The notes under the pieces are model-generated. The model was not told where the DNA came from. It was given only the letters and a program-made list of their open reading frames with translations, and made no database searches. From an uncultured Clostridia bacterium (GTDB lineage Bacteria; Bacillota_A; Clostridia; TANB77; CAG-508): a DNA stretch of 17,752 nt. The stretch lies in contig CALYAC010000020.1 in assembly GCA_944393405.1 (NCBI GenBank), forward strand, positions 1 to 17,752, written 5' to 3'. Both the position numbers and the translations under genes were made by a program. This document shows positions 1 through 7,451 of this stretch, in pieces. Numbering within the stretch: the first letter of the stretch is position 1; every line of letters begins with the position of its first letter.

Positions 1-1050
1 AGTAAGATTTACTTTTAATTGGTCAGAATTATATTGTTGCGTAATTTCTACAATATAAGTTTGATTATAAACAGTAATCTTTTTTAGATTAGTCATATTT
101 TCAAGTGAATCTGTATTTATAATATGATTAGCATCAAGATATAAACATTCTATTACATTATTATTCTCCAAAATTCCAATACTGTTTATTTCGTTTTTAT
201 TTAGATTCAAATTGTATAATTTGCTTAAGGTCCCTATTGCAGAAATATCTTCTATTATATTATTGCTTGCACTTAGTATTTCTAAATTTGTTATTTGGTT
301 AATGCCATCTAATGATTGTAATTGATTATAGTTTAGATTGATTTTTTCTATTGTTGTATTGCTATTAAAGTTTGCTATACTTGCAATATTATTTCTACTT
401 GCATCAATATTTTCAATTGTGGCAAGGTTTGTAAGTAAATCTATGTTAGTAATTTGATTTCCAGCAATTGATAATTCTACTAAATTACTTAGGTTTCCTA
501 TTGCTGTTATGTCTTGTATTTGATTGTTGTCTATGTATAAGTATTTTGTATTTGTTAGATTACTTAATACATTAATATTTGAAATATTGTTGTTGCTAAA
601 ATTTATGTTTTGTAAGTTTTGTAGATCCTGTAAAAAGCTTATATCTGAAACTTGATTACCACTTGCACTAATTTTGGTTAAAGTAGTAAAACTACTTAGT
701 ACACTCATGTCTGAAATATTATTCCAATCTAGATAAATCCATTCAATTCCTTTATCTGCAAATAGTTCTAGTCCAGATAAATCTGTAATATCTTTTCCTG
801 CTAAGTTTAATTGTTTTCCACTTGGCAAATCATCTGATGTAATTGTTTCTATATCAGATGTTGTTATATTATTTTTACTTTCATCTTCCTCTATATCTCT
901 TATTATTTCTAGTATTGCATTTTTTAAGTTTTCGTCTTTGAAATAAGATGTTACATCTGTATCTTCTGCTGCAAATACTGTTGTAGAAAATAAAAGAATG
1001 CATGACAAAGCTGTAATGAAAGCAACTATTTTCCATTTGGTTGTTTGCAT
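1..1050 (-). CDS. Secreted leucine-rich-repeat (internalin-like) surface protein, 3'-truncated by window edge
   Basis: My own translation gives 350 codons, open to the window edge, so the C-terminus (anchor or other domains) is not visible. Residues 1-27 form a signal peptide: K5/K7, a hydrophobic core (about 8-26), and a VFA cleavage site before A28-E-D. Residues about 33-78 look like the N-terminal cap typical of such proteins (F-x-D-x-N-L-x-x-A-I, then I-T-x-x-D). From about 79 to 330 there are roughly ten 22-residue repeats of the form L-x-x-L-x-x-L-x-x-N-x-I-x-x-I, typical of internalin-type LRRs. The last visible part (ITVYNQTY onwards) looks like the start of an LRR-adjacent Ig-like domain. 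ATG at 1050 is preceded by AAGGAGC at good spacing. It probably acts outside the cell in adhesion or protein binding, inferred from the family. It lies downstream of the polysaccharide operon on the same strand but has its own promoter. Substrate or partner unknown. Confidence 0.9.
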   Translation of the reverse strand, partial: MQTTKWKIVAFITALSCILLFSTTVFAAEDTDVTSYFKDENLKNAILEIIRDIEEDESKNNITTSDIETITSDDLPSGKQLNLAGKDITDLSGLELFADKGIEWIYLDWNNISDMSVLSSFTTLTKISASGNQVSDISFLQDLQNLQNINFSNNNISNINVLSNLTNTKYLYIDNNQIQDITAIGNLSNLVELSIAGNQITNIDLLTNLATIENIDASRNNIASIANFNSNTTIEKINLNYNQLQSLDGINQITNLEILSASNNIIEDISAIGTLSKLYNLNLNKNEINSIGILENNNVIECLYLDANHIINTDSLENMTNLKKITVYNQTYIVEITQQYNSDQLKVNLT

Positions 1051-1066
1051 TTAAAAAAGCTCCTTT

Positions 1067-1095
1067 ATATATGATTATACAACAAAATCATATAT
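1067..1095. repeat. Inverted repeat (10-bp arms) over the -10 box and start of the LRR transcript
   Basis: ATATATGATT (1067-1076) and AATCATATAT (1086-1095) are perfect inverted arms separated by 9 bp. The right arm contains the -10 element (1087-1092) and the left arm ends one base before the AAGGAGC ribosome site. This is a candidate repressor operator. Only the left part would lie in the transcript, so an RNA hairpin is unlikely from this promoter. Confidence 0.45.
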
Positions 1096-1115
1096 TTTAT
1101 GGAACTTTTTGTCAA
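1087..1115 (-). promoter_or_regulatory. Sigma-A-type promoter of the LRR gene
   Basis: Reading the minus strand, a perfect -35 TTGACA (1115-1110) is followed by exactly 17 bp and then TATGAT (1092-1087). Transcription would start near 1080, leaving about a 30-nt leader containing the AAGGAGC ribosome site (1065-1059). The placement between the flippase gene and the LRR gene indicates the LRR gene can be transcribed independently of the polysaccharide operon. Confidence 0.75.
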
Positions 1116-1119
1116 TAAA

Positions 1120-1137
1120 TGTTACAAAAATGTAACA
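1120..1137. repeat. Inverted repeat TGTTACA-N4-TGTAACA, candidate operator
   Basis: Perfect 7-bp arms with a 4-bp centre lie 4 bp upstream of the -35 box of the LRR promoter. The position fits a transcription-factor site. The half sites resemble GlnR/TnrA operators (TGTNA-N7-TNACA), but the spacing here is 8 rather than 7, so I do not assign a regulator. It could also fold as a weak hairpin after the flippase gene, but there is no adjacent T-run as expected for an intrinsic terminator. Confidence 0.5.
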
Positions 1138-1231
1138 GAAATGATATTAAGTTGTAATATTGTACCTACTATAAGATTACTCTACCTTCAACATTGAATT
1201 TATATAAATTAATTATTAAAAAATTATGTAC

Positions 1232-2779
1232 CTAAGCACGATGCAAAATTCTTTTTATTTTTTGTATATATTTTAACAAAACATTTTCTTTTATATATTG
1301 ATATTCTTCTGTTTTTCTATTCATTAGCCAATAAAACAGGTTTGATAATACTACACTAACAAATATTTTTACTACAAAACTAATAATTGTTGGATTGCCT
1401 AAACCTGAAAATATCAATGATATCAATGCATATGAAGTTAATAAACAAATTACATTTTTTAATTGTTTTTTTATATATGGCTTAGCACTGGTCTTGAAGA
1501 AACTTTTAAATAATACATGTGGTTCATACCAAATGTTAGTTAATAATCTTGAAATTGCTGTAGCAACTAAAATACCAAATATTCCCCATATATTTCCTAA
1601 TAATATAGACAATATTATATTCAAAATAGCTGTAATAGTTGCTACATATTTTGTCTCTTTAAATAAACCAGTAGTGTCTCTATATATCCATATAGGATTT
1701 AAACTTCCTGCCATATAGAAGTTAATACCTATTATAAAAGTAGTAAATATATCTAACACATATTTTTCACCAAACATTAATGTAATAAAATCATTTACTA
1801 ATACTAATAAACATATCGTACAAAAACCAAATAGCCAATTACATAACATATTAATTACATAAAATATTTTTAATTGCTTTTCTTTATTTTTTTCAGCATT
1901 TAAATTTCCTACACTAGAATTAATTGCTGAAAAAACAATATTTGTAAAAGTAGTTATAGCGTTTACTATCATTGTATAATTAGAATAATAACCAACTGAT
2001 ACTGTTCCCACAATTACAGAAATCAAAATATTATCTGTATTATTTAATATTACACCACTAATTTTATATATAAATACAGATTTAATATTACCAAATATTT
2101 TCTTTTTTTCTGATTTTTTTAACTCTGCTTTTTTATTTAAAAATGGATATATTTTTTTTGTAATAATAGCACCACAAACATTTGAAGCAAAAGTCGATAA
2201 CACTTGTACAATTAAATAGAAAATGAAATTATGTGTTATTAGTAGCACTATTATTTGAAAAATAGACTTTAATATCTGAAAAACAAGTTGATATGCTTTC
2301 GTAATATACAATTTCTGATCTGCTGTTAATATTGCTGAGCGATTTGCCAATAGGTAAGAAACTACAGAATCTGCCAAAAACAAAATAAAATAAATGTGCA
2401 AATGTGGAACTGGTTGTTCTGTATTTACTAATAATTCCAAGAATGGTAACATACATAAACCAATGACAGTAACAGCTACAGCAATAATATTATACATTTT
2501 TCTATAAAAATTCATTAATGCAGAAATTTTTTCTTTATTTCCTTCTGCCAAAGGTTTATACATACTATAAGTTATAGCATTTCCTATTCCTAAGTCTGCT
2601 AAAGATAACACTGTTAGAATATTGCTAAACAATCCATTAATGCCTAAATATTCCTCACCTAGTATTTTAATAAAAATGAATCTTGAAGCAAAATTTAATA
2701 ATGTAATTAATATCTGATTTCCAAAACCAAATGCAATATTTTTTGTTGAATTATATATTCTAGATTTATTTTTTTCCAT
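1232..2779 (-). CDS. wzx: Wzx-type polysaccharide flippase (MOP/MATE superfamily)
   Basis: A 515-residue polytopic membrane protein with about 12-14 hydrophobic helices. That is the size and layout of Wzx/EpsK/RfbX lipid-linked oligosaccharide flippases. The N-terminal segment (KNIAFGFGNQILITLLNF, then FIKILGEEYLGINGLF) matches the usual opening of this family, where the first helix is followed by a G-x-x-x-x-G-I-N-G-L-F motif. It is expected to move the undecaprenyl-diphosphate-linked repeat unit across the membrane. ATG at 2779 follows AGAGGG. It is the last gene of the cluster, 10 bp after the CapA-like gene, and is probably co-transcribed with it from the promoter at 3947-3975. The stop is TAG, unlike the TAA of its neighbours. 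I see no intrinsic terminator after it. Confidence 0.9.
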   Translation of the reverse strand: MEKNKSRIYNSTKNIAFGFGNQILITLLNFASRFIFIKILGEEYLGINGLFSNILTVLSLADLGIGNAITYSMYKPLAEGNKEKISALMNFYRKMYNIIAVAVTVIGLCMLPFLELLVNTEQPVPHLHIYFILFLADSVVSYLLANRSAILTADQKLYITKAYQLVFQILKSIFQIIVLLITHNFIFYLIVQVLSTFASNVCGAIITKKIYPFLNKKAELKKSEKKKIFGNIKSVFIYKISGVILNNTDNILISVIVGTVSVGYYSNYTMIVNAITTFTNIVFSAINSSVGNLNAEKNKEKQLKIFYVINMLCNWLFGFCTICLLVLVNDFITLMFGEKYVLDIFTTFIIGINFYMAGSLNPIWIYRDTTGLFKETKYVATITAILNIILSILLGNIWGIFGILVATAISRLLTNIWYEPHVLFKSFFKTSAKPYIKKQLKNVICLLTSYALISLIFSGLGNPTIISFVVKIFVSVVLSNLFYWLMNRKTEEYQYIKENVLLKYIQKIKRILHRA

Positions 2780-2789
2780 TTTTCCCTCT

Positions 2790-3914
2790 TTAATAAATTT
2801 TTATTTCATGTTCTTCTTGTATAGTTACATTTTTTTCTTCTTTATCACAAAAAATATTATATATTTTTTGGTAATCTTCTTTTAAAATTTTACATTTTTT
2901 ATCATTTTCTAGTTTTTTTATATAATCACATAATAAAACTACTTTTGAAGATTTAAACTCATCTATTACTGTTTTTGCTATTGAAAAGGTTACTTTTTTT
3001 ATCTCAGCTTTTTTATCTTTTTTTTCTATGTAAAAATGTAACAAAATAGAATAATCTGATAAAACGTCTATTGGAGAAGAACTAGTGCCTGGGGTACAAA
3101 AAAAGTTTCCTAAAGAATACGCTCCTATAAAATTTTTAGTTATTTCATAATTATGTACTACATGTGGATGACAACCTATTACTATATCTACTCCCATATT
3201 TTTTGCCTGTTCCATTAAGAATTTTGTATATACATCAGGCTTGGCATTATGTTGCCCACCACTATGCATACATAATATAATAAAATCTACGTTATTTTCT
3301 TTCATAGCCTGAACATCATATTTTAAATAAGACAAATGTGATTTTTTGTCTAATTTTCGCTTTAATCTTCTCCATAATTGATATCTTTTTATTTCTTGCT
3401 CTTGATTTGCAAATAAGTTTACCATGTATTGATTATTCTTTTGCAAGTATTGTTTATTGAATGCTGCATTTGTTCCATAAGTATATGATAAAAATCCTAA
3501 ACGGATGCCATCTATTTCCTTTATGCATAATGTTTGTTTTTCTTCTTTTGTAGCATAAGTTCCAGTATGAGCTATTTTTACATTATCTAACGCCTGAATT
3601 GTATTTTTTAATCCTTCTATACCTCTATCTAAGCAATGATTGTTAGCAGTAGAAACTAAGTTAAAACCACACTTTTTTAGTGCTACTAAAAATGCATCTG
3701 GGGTATTAAACGACCAGATATGATTAGTAAAACCTAACTTTTCTCCTGCTATTGGTGTTTCTAGATTTCCAACTATATAATCTGATTTTTTTAATAATGA
3801 TTTTATTTCTGGAAAACAATCTTCATAGCAATATGTATTATTTTCTTCATCAAATGCTACTTTATTTTGTTGCATTTCACACATAATGTCGCCAACAAAA
3901 GTTATTTTTTGCAT
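2790..3914 (-). CDS. CapA-family metallophosphatase-like protein (PGA_cap fold)
   Basis: 374 residues. The metallophosphatase-type motifs are all present in order: V-G-D-I-M (7-11), G-N-L-E-T-P (49-54), N-N-H (91-93), H-S-G-G (217-220) and G-C-H-P-H (247-251), followed by SLGNFF. This is the pattern of the CapA/PgsA family, first known from poly-gamma-glutamate capsules and often found in polysaccharide clusters as well. Known CapA proteins usually have an N-terminal membrane anchor or signal. This one begins directly at the first beta strand (MQKITFVGDIM) and shows no anchor, so it may be cytoplasmic. ATG at 3914 follows AAGGAG. It follows a 137-bp gap containing a promoter. The exact substrate is unknown. 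No CapB/CapC genes accompany it, so poly-glutamate synthesis is unlikely within this window. Confidence 0.85.
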   Translation of the reverse strand: MQKITFVGDIMCEMQQNKVAFDEENNTYCYEDCFPEIKSLLKKSDYIVGNLETPIAGEKLGFTNHIWSFNTPDAFLVALKKCGFNLVSTANNHCLDRGIEGLKNTIQALDNVKIAHTGTYATKEEKQTLCIKEIDGIRLGFLSYTYGTNAAFNKQYLQKNNQYMVNLFANQEQEIKRYQLWRRLKRKLDKKSHLSYLKYDVQAMKENNVDFIILCMHSGGQHNAKPDVYTKFLMEQAKNMGVDIVIGCHPHVVHNYEITKNFIGAYSLGNFFCTPGTSSSPIDVLSDYSILLHFYIEKKDKKAEIKKVTFSIAKTVIDEFKSSKVVLLCDYIKKLENDKKCKILKEDYQKIYNIFCDKEEKNVTIQEEHEIKIY

Positions 3915-3946
3915 GATATTCTCCTTATAATTTCTTATTTTTTACA

Positions 3947-3975
3947 ATTATAGCAATTGTTGTTTTTTTCGTCAA
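3947..3975 (-). promoter_or_regulatory. Internal promoter before the CapA-like and wzx genes
   Basis: On the minus strand, TTGACG (3975-3970), a 17-bp spacer and TATAAT (3952-3947) form a near-consensus sigma-A promoter. A TG one base upstream of the -10 (TGCTATAAT) makes it an extended -10. The predicted start is near 3940, about 26 nt before the ATG at 3914. It lies in one of only two gaps over 100 bp in the cluster. Confidence 0.75.
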
Positions 3976-4051
3976 TATTATCATTTTTATAATGTGAATC
4001 ATTTCTTATGTTTTGTTTAATGCCATATCAGTATTTATAAAACAGATTACA

Positions 4052-5302
4052 TTATTGATTATTTATAAATTTGTACATAATCATTATTTTTTTCTTAATG
4101 AATCTGAATACTCTTTTATGAAATGCTTTATACTTTTTATTAAGTTTATCTAAATCTATATTATATATCCACTGAATATAATCATTATCTTTTAATTTAT
4201 CCTTATTTTCGTTAAATCTTATAAGCATTGACTGCCAAATTGGATATATTATAGGATTAAAATAACATTTTTTCTCCACATAGTTTTTTATATATTTATA
4301 GTCTGGATTAAATCCATAACTAACTGGATTATCACCTTCTGCAACAATTCCTAATATTGTTCTTATACATTTTTCGCAATGATTACAATTTTCTCCCGAA
4401 TCTGAAATCCAACAAACCCTTAATTTTATGTCTTTGTCAATTTTCTTCCTATAAGTGCATATGTTTGCAATTTTTTCTTGTCTTCCATATTCATACCCAT
4501 CATGTATTACATGACAATCGGAAAATTTAACATAATTATCAATTGTTGGATCAGATGCACAAGTAACTTTGCCTTTATCCTTTATTGTATAGCTAGATGC
4601 AATATATAAATTATCAATATTATATAAATATGCAAGCGGTGCTGCATGTCCAATTAAACCAATACCATGTTGAAAACCGTGCCACCAGTCATCATTTGCA
4701 TATTTTTCTACTAATTTTGTAAGTTTAGATTCATCCAAAAATTCTCTGAAAGAAGATTTAACGAACTGATTTTCTACTCCTAATGAGTTTTTACATATGA
4801 ATTGCTTAACAACATTCCACCCTTTTTCATTATCAACTTTTATATCGGCACCCCATATTGTTATTGTAAAAATATTTTCGTTAATATGGCTGACTAATGT
4901 TGAAACAGCGTCTACTCCCCCGCTAAAAAAAGCTGCAGAAATTTTATCTTTTTGCTTAGAATGATTTTCTTCTAATTTATTATATTTTATTTTACCTTTG
5001 AATTTTATTTGAGGATACATATCTATATATCCTTTTTTAAATTTATCGATTGACTCATAAAAATTTTTATCTATTTTATCTACTATTAATGTAGCATCTG
5101 TAATCCAAACAATCGGAAGAACATTGCATATAAATGGTACAATTAAAATAGAATCTGGTACTTTTTCTATATTCTCATCATATTCAACATAAAACGGCTT
5201 ATCATTAAATAGATAATTAGACATATCGCCATTAGTTTCATAATTATAAATAATTCTATTTTTTTCTTTTTTTATACCATTAAGTTTTATTTCACTATTC
5301 AT
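4052..5302 (-). CDS. PP-loop ATP pyrophosphatase-like enzyme with QueC-type Cys4 zinc site
   Basis: 416 residues. An F-S-G-G-V-D-A motif (126-132) is the PP-loop signature (SGGxD) of N-type ATP pyrophosphatases, which adenylate a carboxylate, amide or similar oxygen. C297, C306, C309 and C312 form a C-x8-C-x2-C-x2-C array equivalent to the zinc site of the 7-cyano-7-deazaguanine synthase QueC. QueC itself is about 220-230 residues. Here about 120 extra residues precede the PP-loop and about 100 basic, aromatic-rich residues follow the Cys site, so it is not a housekeeping QueC. No queD/E/F neighbours are present. ATG at 5302 follows GGGAG inside the end of the preceding gene, 4 bp away, indicating translational coupling to glycosyltransfer genes. 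I infer an ATP-dependent amide- or nitrogen-forming modification of a sugar or its precursor. The substrate cannot be read from the sequence. Confidence 0.75.
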   Translation of the reverse strand: MNSEIKLNGIKKEKNRIIYNYETNGDMSNYLFNDKPFYVEYDENIEKVPDSILIVPFICNVLPIVWITDATLIVDKIDKNFYESIDKFKKGYIDMYPQIKFKGKIKYNKLEENHSKQKDKISAAFFSGGVDAVSTLVSHINENIFTITIWGADIKVDNEKGWNVVKQFICKNSLGVENQFVKSSFREFLDESKLTKLVEKYANDDWWHGFQHGIGLIGHAAPLAYLYNIDNLYIASSYTIKDKGKVTCASDPTIDNYVKFSDCHVIHDGYEYGRQEKIANICTYRKKIDKDIKLRVCWISDSGENCNHCEKCIRTILGIVAEGDNPVSYGFNPDYKYIKNYVEKKCYFNPIIYPIWQSMLIRFNENKDKLKDNDYIQWIYNIDLDKLNKKYKAFHKRVFRFIKKKIMIMYKFINNQ

Positions 5303-5306
5303 TATT

Positions 5307-7337
5307 TTATTCTCCCTTTAATACTTTATTTAATATATCAAATTCATTTTTTAAGTTATTGTTAAATTCAATATCTTTAATATTAATTATTTCTTCAATA
5401 TTTTCTTCTAATTCATCTATACTATTAACAAATTTTATATAAGGACATTCCTTTATCCATTCATATACACCTTTAACCTTATAATTATAATTTCCTAAAG
5501 CTACACAAGGAGTTTTAGTTAAATATGCAAAAATCATACCATGTAATCTATCGGTAATCACCACTTTGCTATTAGCAAATTCTTGTAATTTTTTCTTTAC
5601 TGCTCTTCTCCTATTTCTTGCTTTTACAAATTTTTTAAGTACTGTATCTGTATATTCTATATTGCCATATTTTTGTGCAATTTTTTCTATCTCTTTCATT
5701 TCTTTTTCTTTTAATTTAGACTCTACATCATCTCTAATACATAATAATACTTTATCTCTCTTTTCTTTGTAATTATACTGTTTTAAATATAAAACAATGT
5801 CTGGTACAAGTTGTATATTAGCATTTGGAAGCATCTTTTGGGCTATTCCATATGATTTTTCTTCTCTTACAAAAACATTTAGGTTTTTAGCTTTCTCATA
5901 AATTTCTTTTGATTTTCCATATTCTCTTCTCCCATCTTCATCATCTTTATAATAAAACGTTTGGGGAAAAATTATAATAGTATGTTCACTATAATCATGA
6001 ATTGTTTGTCTTACAAAATTTTCTTCATTAAGCCATTGAGAGCCTATAAAGCCGCCTCCCGTTATACATATAACAGCATCCTTCTTTATATGTTTTAATA
6101 AATAATTATAACAAATATTCTTTTCCCAAGTTGAGACTTCAAAAGGTACAATATGATTATCTTTTAATATTTTATATTCTGCTATAGCGATAGCGTGATC
6201 TCCTAAATTTCCATGTAGAGGGGTTGAAAACAATATATATTGCTTTCTTCTCATTATTTTGCATTTTATATTATATATATTGAATTTAAATATTTTTAAA
6301 AATCTTTTTATTTTTTCTTTTATTTTTTTTAGCATTTTGTCTCCATTCTTCTTTTTCCCATAATAACTTTCTATATTTTTCTTATATCTTATGATTATTA
6401 ATCTAGGAAATAAACATGTTAATGAATAAGATATCTTACTTTTAATTGGTATAATTGGAATTTTTATAAATTTTAACCAATTTTTTCTTATTTTCTTTAT
6501 TAATTGCTTTTGTGTCTTCCTTTCATCCGGCAAAAACAACTTACAACAAGCATAATGTATATTTAATGAATAACAGTAGTGTTGAAGTGTTAATTTATAT
6601 AATTCTTCTTCTTTATTCTCTTTAAAAAAAGCCATTCTTTCTTCTTGTGCAGTTAATCCATCTAAACGTTTCAAGCTATATTTTTGGCTCATAATGCTTC
6701 CATCTCTTTTAAAATAATAATATAGTTTTGCATTTGTAGAAACAATTTTCTTCGAATTATAGAATAATTTATATGTAGTAAATTCATCTTCATGTATTTT
6801 TCCTCTTGGAAATCTAATTTTATTAAATAATGAAGCCTTATATAATTTATTCCACGCAACTATCATTTTAACATTAATTTTATAATTATAAAGTCCCTTT
6901 ATTGCTTCATATGATGAAAGATTCCAATTTTCTTCAGCATCTTTATCATCTTTAATTTGCTTTTTAGACTTAACTTCTTGATAATCACAAATTGCAATAT
7001 CGGCATCTTCTTTTTGGATTAAGTTATATAATACATCTATAAAATTATTTGCTATCATATCATCAGAATCAATGAAACATATGTATTTTCCTGTAGCTCT
7101 GTCAATTCCATAGTTTCTAGCATCACTTAATCCTCCATTTGTTTTATGTATAACTTGAATTCTAGAATCTTTTTCTCTATAACTATCACAAATCTGTCCA
7201 GATTTATCTTTACTACCATCATCTACTAATATAATTTCTAAATTAGTATAAGTTTGATTACAAATTGATTCAATACAATCTGCCACATATTCTTCTACTT
7301 GATATACTGGAACTACTACACTAATTTTTTCACTCAT
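5307..7337 (-). CDS. Fusion: GT2 glycosyltransferase (N) and EpsI/EpsO-type polysaccharide pyruvyl transferase (C)
   Basis: 676 residues, about twice the normal size of either family. Residues 1-about 330 are a GT-A family 2 glycosyltransferase: VVPVYQVEEYV start, V-D-D-G-S (38-42), D-S-D-D (90-93), and H-E-D-E (182-185) with the probable catalytic Asp. Residues 335-676 are a pyruvyl transferase-like domain: H-G-N-L-G-D-H-A (375-382), G-G-G-F (427-430), T-D-R-L-H-G (595-600), as in Bacillus EpsI/EpsO, which transfer pyruvate from phosphoenolpyruvate to the glycan as a ketal. Each half is full length. M335 has its own GGAG five bases upstream, so the C-terminal part may also be made separately. 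The ATG at 7337 follows GGAG. The junction is odd and is discussed in the findings: it could be a natural fusion or the result of a one-base indel between two overlapping genes. Expected location: cytoplasmic face of the membrane. Confidence 0.85.
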   Translation of the reverse strand: MSEKISVVVPVYQVEEYVADCIESICNQTYTNLEIILVDDGSKDKSGQICDSYREKDSRIQVIHKTNGGLSDARNYGIDRATGKYICFIDSDDMIANNFIDVLYNLIQKEDADIAICDYQEVKSKKQIKDDKDAEENWNLSSYEAIKGLYNYKINVKMIVAWNKLYKASLFNKIRFPRGKIHEDEFTTYKLFYNSKKIVSTNAKLYYYFKRDGSIMSQKYSLKRLDGLTAQEERMAFFKENKEEELYKLTLQHYCYSLNIHYACCKLFLPDERKTQKQLIKKIRKNWLKFIKIPIIPIKSKISYSLTCLFPRLIIIRYKKNIESYYGKKKNGDKMLKKIKEKIKRFLKIFKFNIYNIKCKIMRRKQYILFSTPLHGNLGDHAIAIAEYKILKDNHIVPFEVSTWEKNICYNYLLKHIKKDAVICITGGGFIGSQWLNEENFVRQTIHDYSEHTIIIFPQTFYYKDDEDGRREYGKSKEIYEKAKNLNVFVREEKSYGIAQKMLPNANIQLVPDIVLYLKQYNYKEKRDKVLLCIRDDVESKLKEKEMKEIEKIAQKYGNIEYTDTVLKKFVKARNRRRAVKKKLQEFANSKVVITDRLHGMIFAYLTKTPCVALGNYNYKVKGVYEWIKECPYIKFVNSIDELEENIEEIINIKDIEFNNNLKNEFDILNKVLKGE
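6329..6344 (-). promoter_or_regulatory. Internal ribosome site and ATG at the fusion junction
   Basis: GGAG (6344-6341), five bases, then ATG (6335-6333, codon 335 of the fusion). In the +1 frame a TAA (6331-6329) overlaps this region as ATGCTAA, the classic layout of two translationally coupled genes. It suggests the C-terminal pyruvyl transferase has or once had its own start. Confidence 0.5.
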
Positions 7338-7397
7338 TTATATTCTCCAATCTACAATCTTTTCAAATCTTTGCAAGTTTTTATTCTAAAATGGCAT

Positions 7398-7427
7398 TCA
7401 GTAAAAACTTAATAACATTACTGCTCC
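7398..7427 (-). other. Six-codon mini-ORF with good ribosome site in the gap before the fusion gene
   Basis: Within the 114-bp gap between the GT2 gene and the fusion gene, AGGAG is followed five bases later by ATG (7418) and five further codons (MLLSFY) ending in TGA (7400-7398). It may be the remains of a deleted gene start, a leader peptide or chance. No promoter or terminator is evident in the gap. Confidence 0.2.
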
Positions 7428-7451
7428 TATATTTTAGCTTTTTCTTTATTT

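Noticed and set aside
994..1004. Lipoprotein attachment site at Cys17 of the LRR protein
   Set aside because: The preceding residues (A-L-S) do not match a lipobox, and a clear VFA signal peptidase I site follows the hydrophobic core.
1120..1137. The TGTTACA inverted repeat as the intrinsic terminator of the polysaccharide operon
   Set aside because: Stem is short and AT-rich and lacks a following T-run on the minus strand. Its position next to a -35 box fits an operator better.
1197..1210. Perfect 14-bp palindrome AATTTATATAAATT after the flippase gene
   Set aside because: Composed only of A and T in very AT-rich DNA, no T-run or GC stem, so not a credible terminator and likely chance.
1395..1718. 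Plus-strand open frame opposite the flippase gene (and similar open frames opposite other genes)
   Set aside because: They lie wholly inside well-supported minus-strand genes, have no ribosome site or recognisable motifs, and arise easily because stop codons are rare on the complement of these AT-rich membrane-protein genes.
2790..3914. Poly-gamma-glutamate capsule synthesis based on the CapA-like protein
   Set aside because: No CapB/CapC-type ligase or transporter gene is present, and the context is a Wzx/Wzy polysaccharide cluster.
6352..6365. Programmed -1 frameshift site at the fusion junction
   Set aside because: The frame reading through the fusion is already zero frame. A -1 shift at this tract would not reach a nearby stop or a meaningful product. 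Only a +1 change gives the coupled stop, so an indel explanation is simpler.
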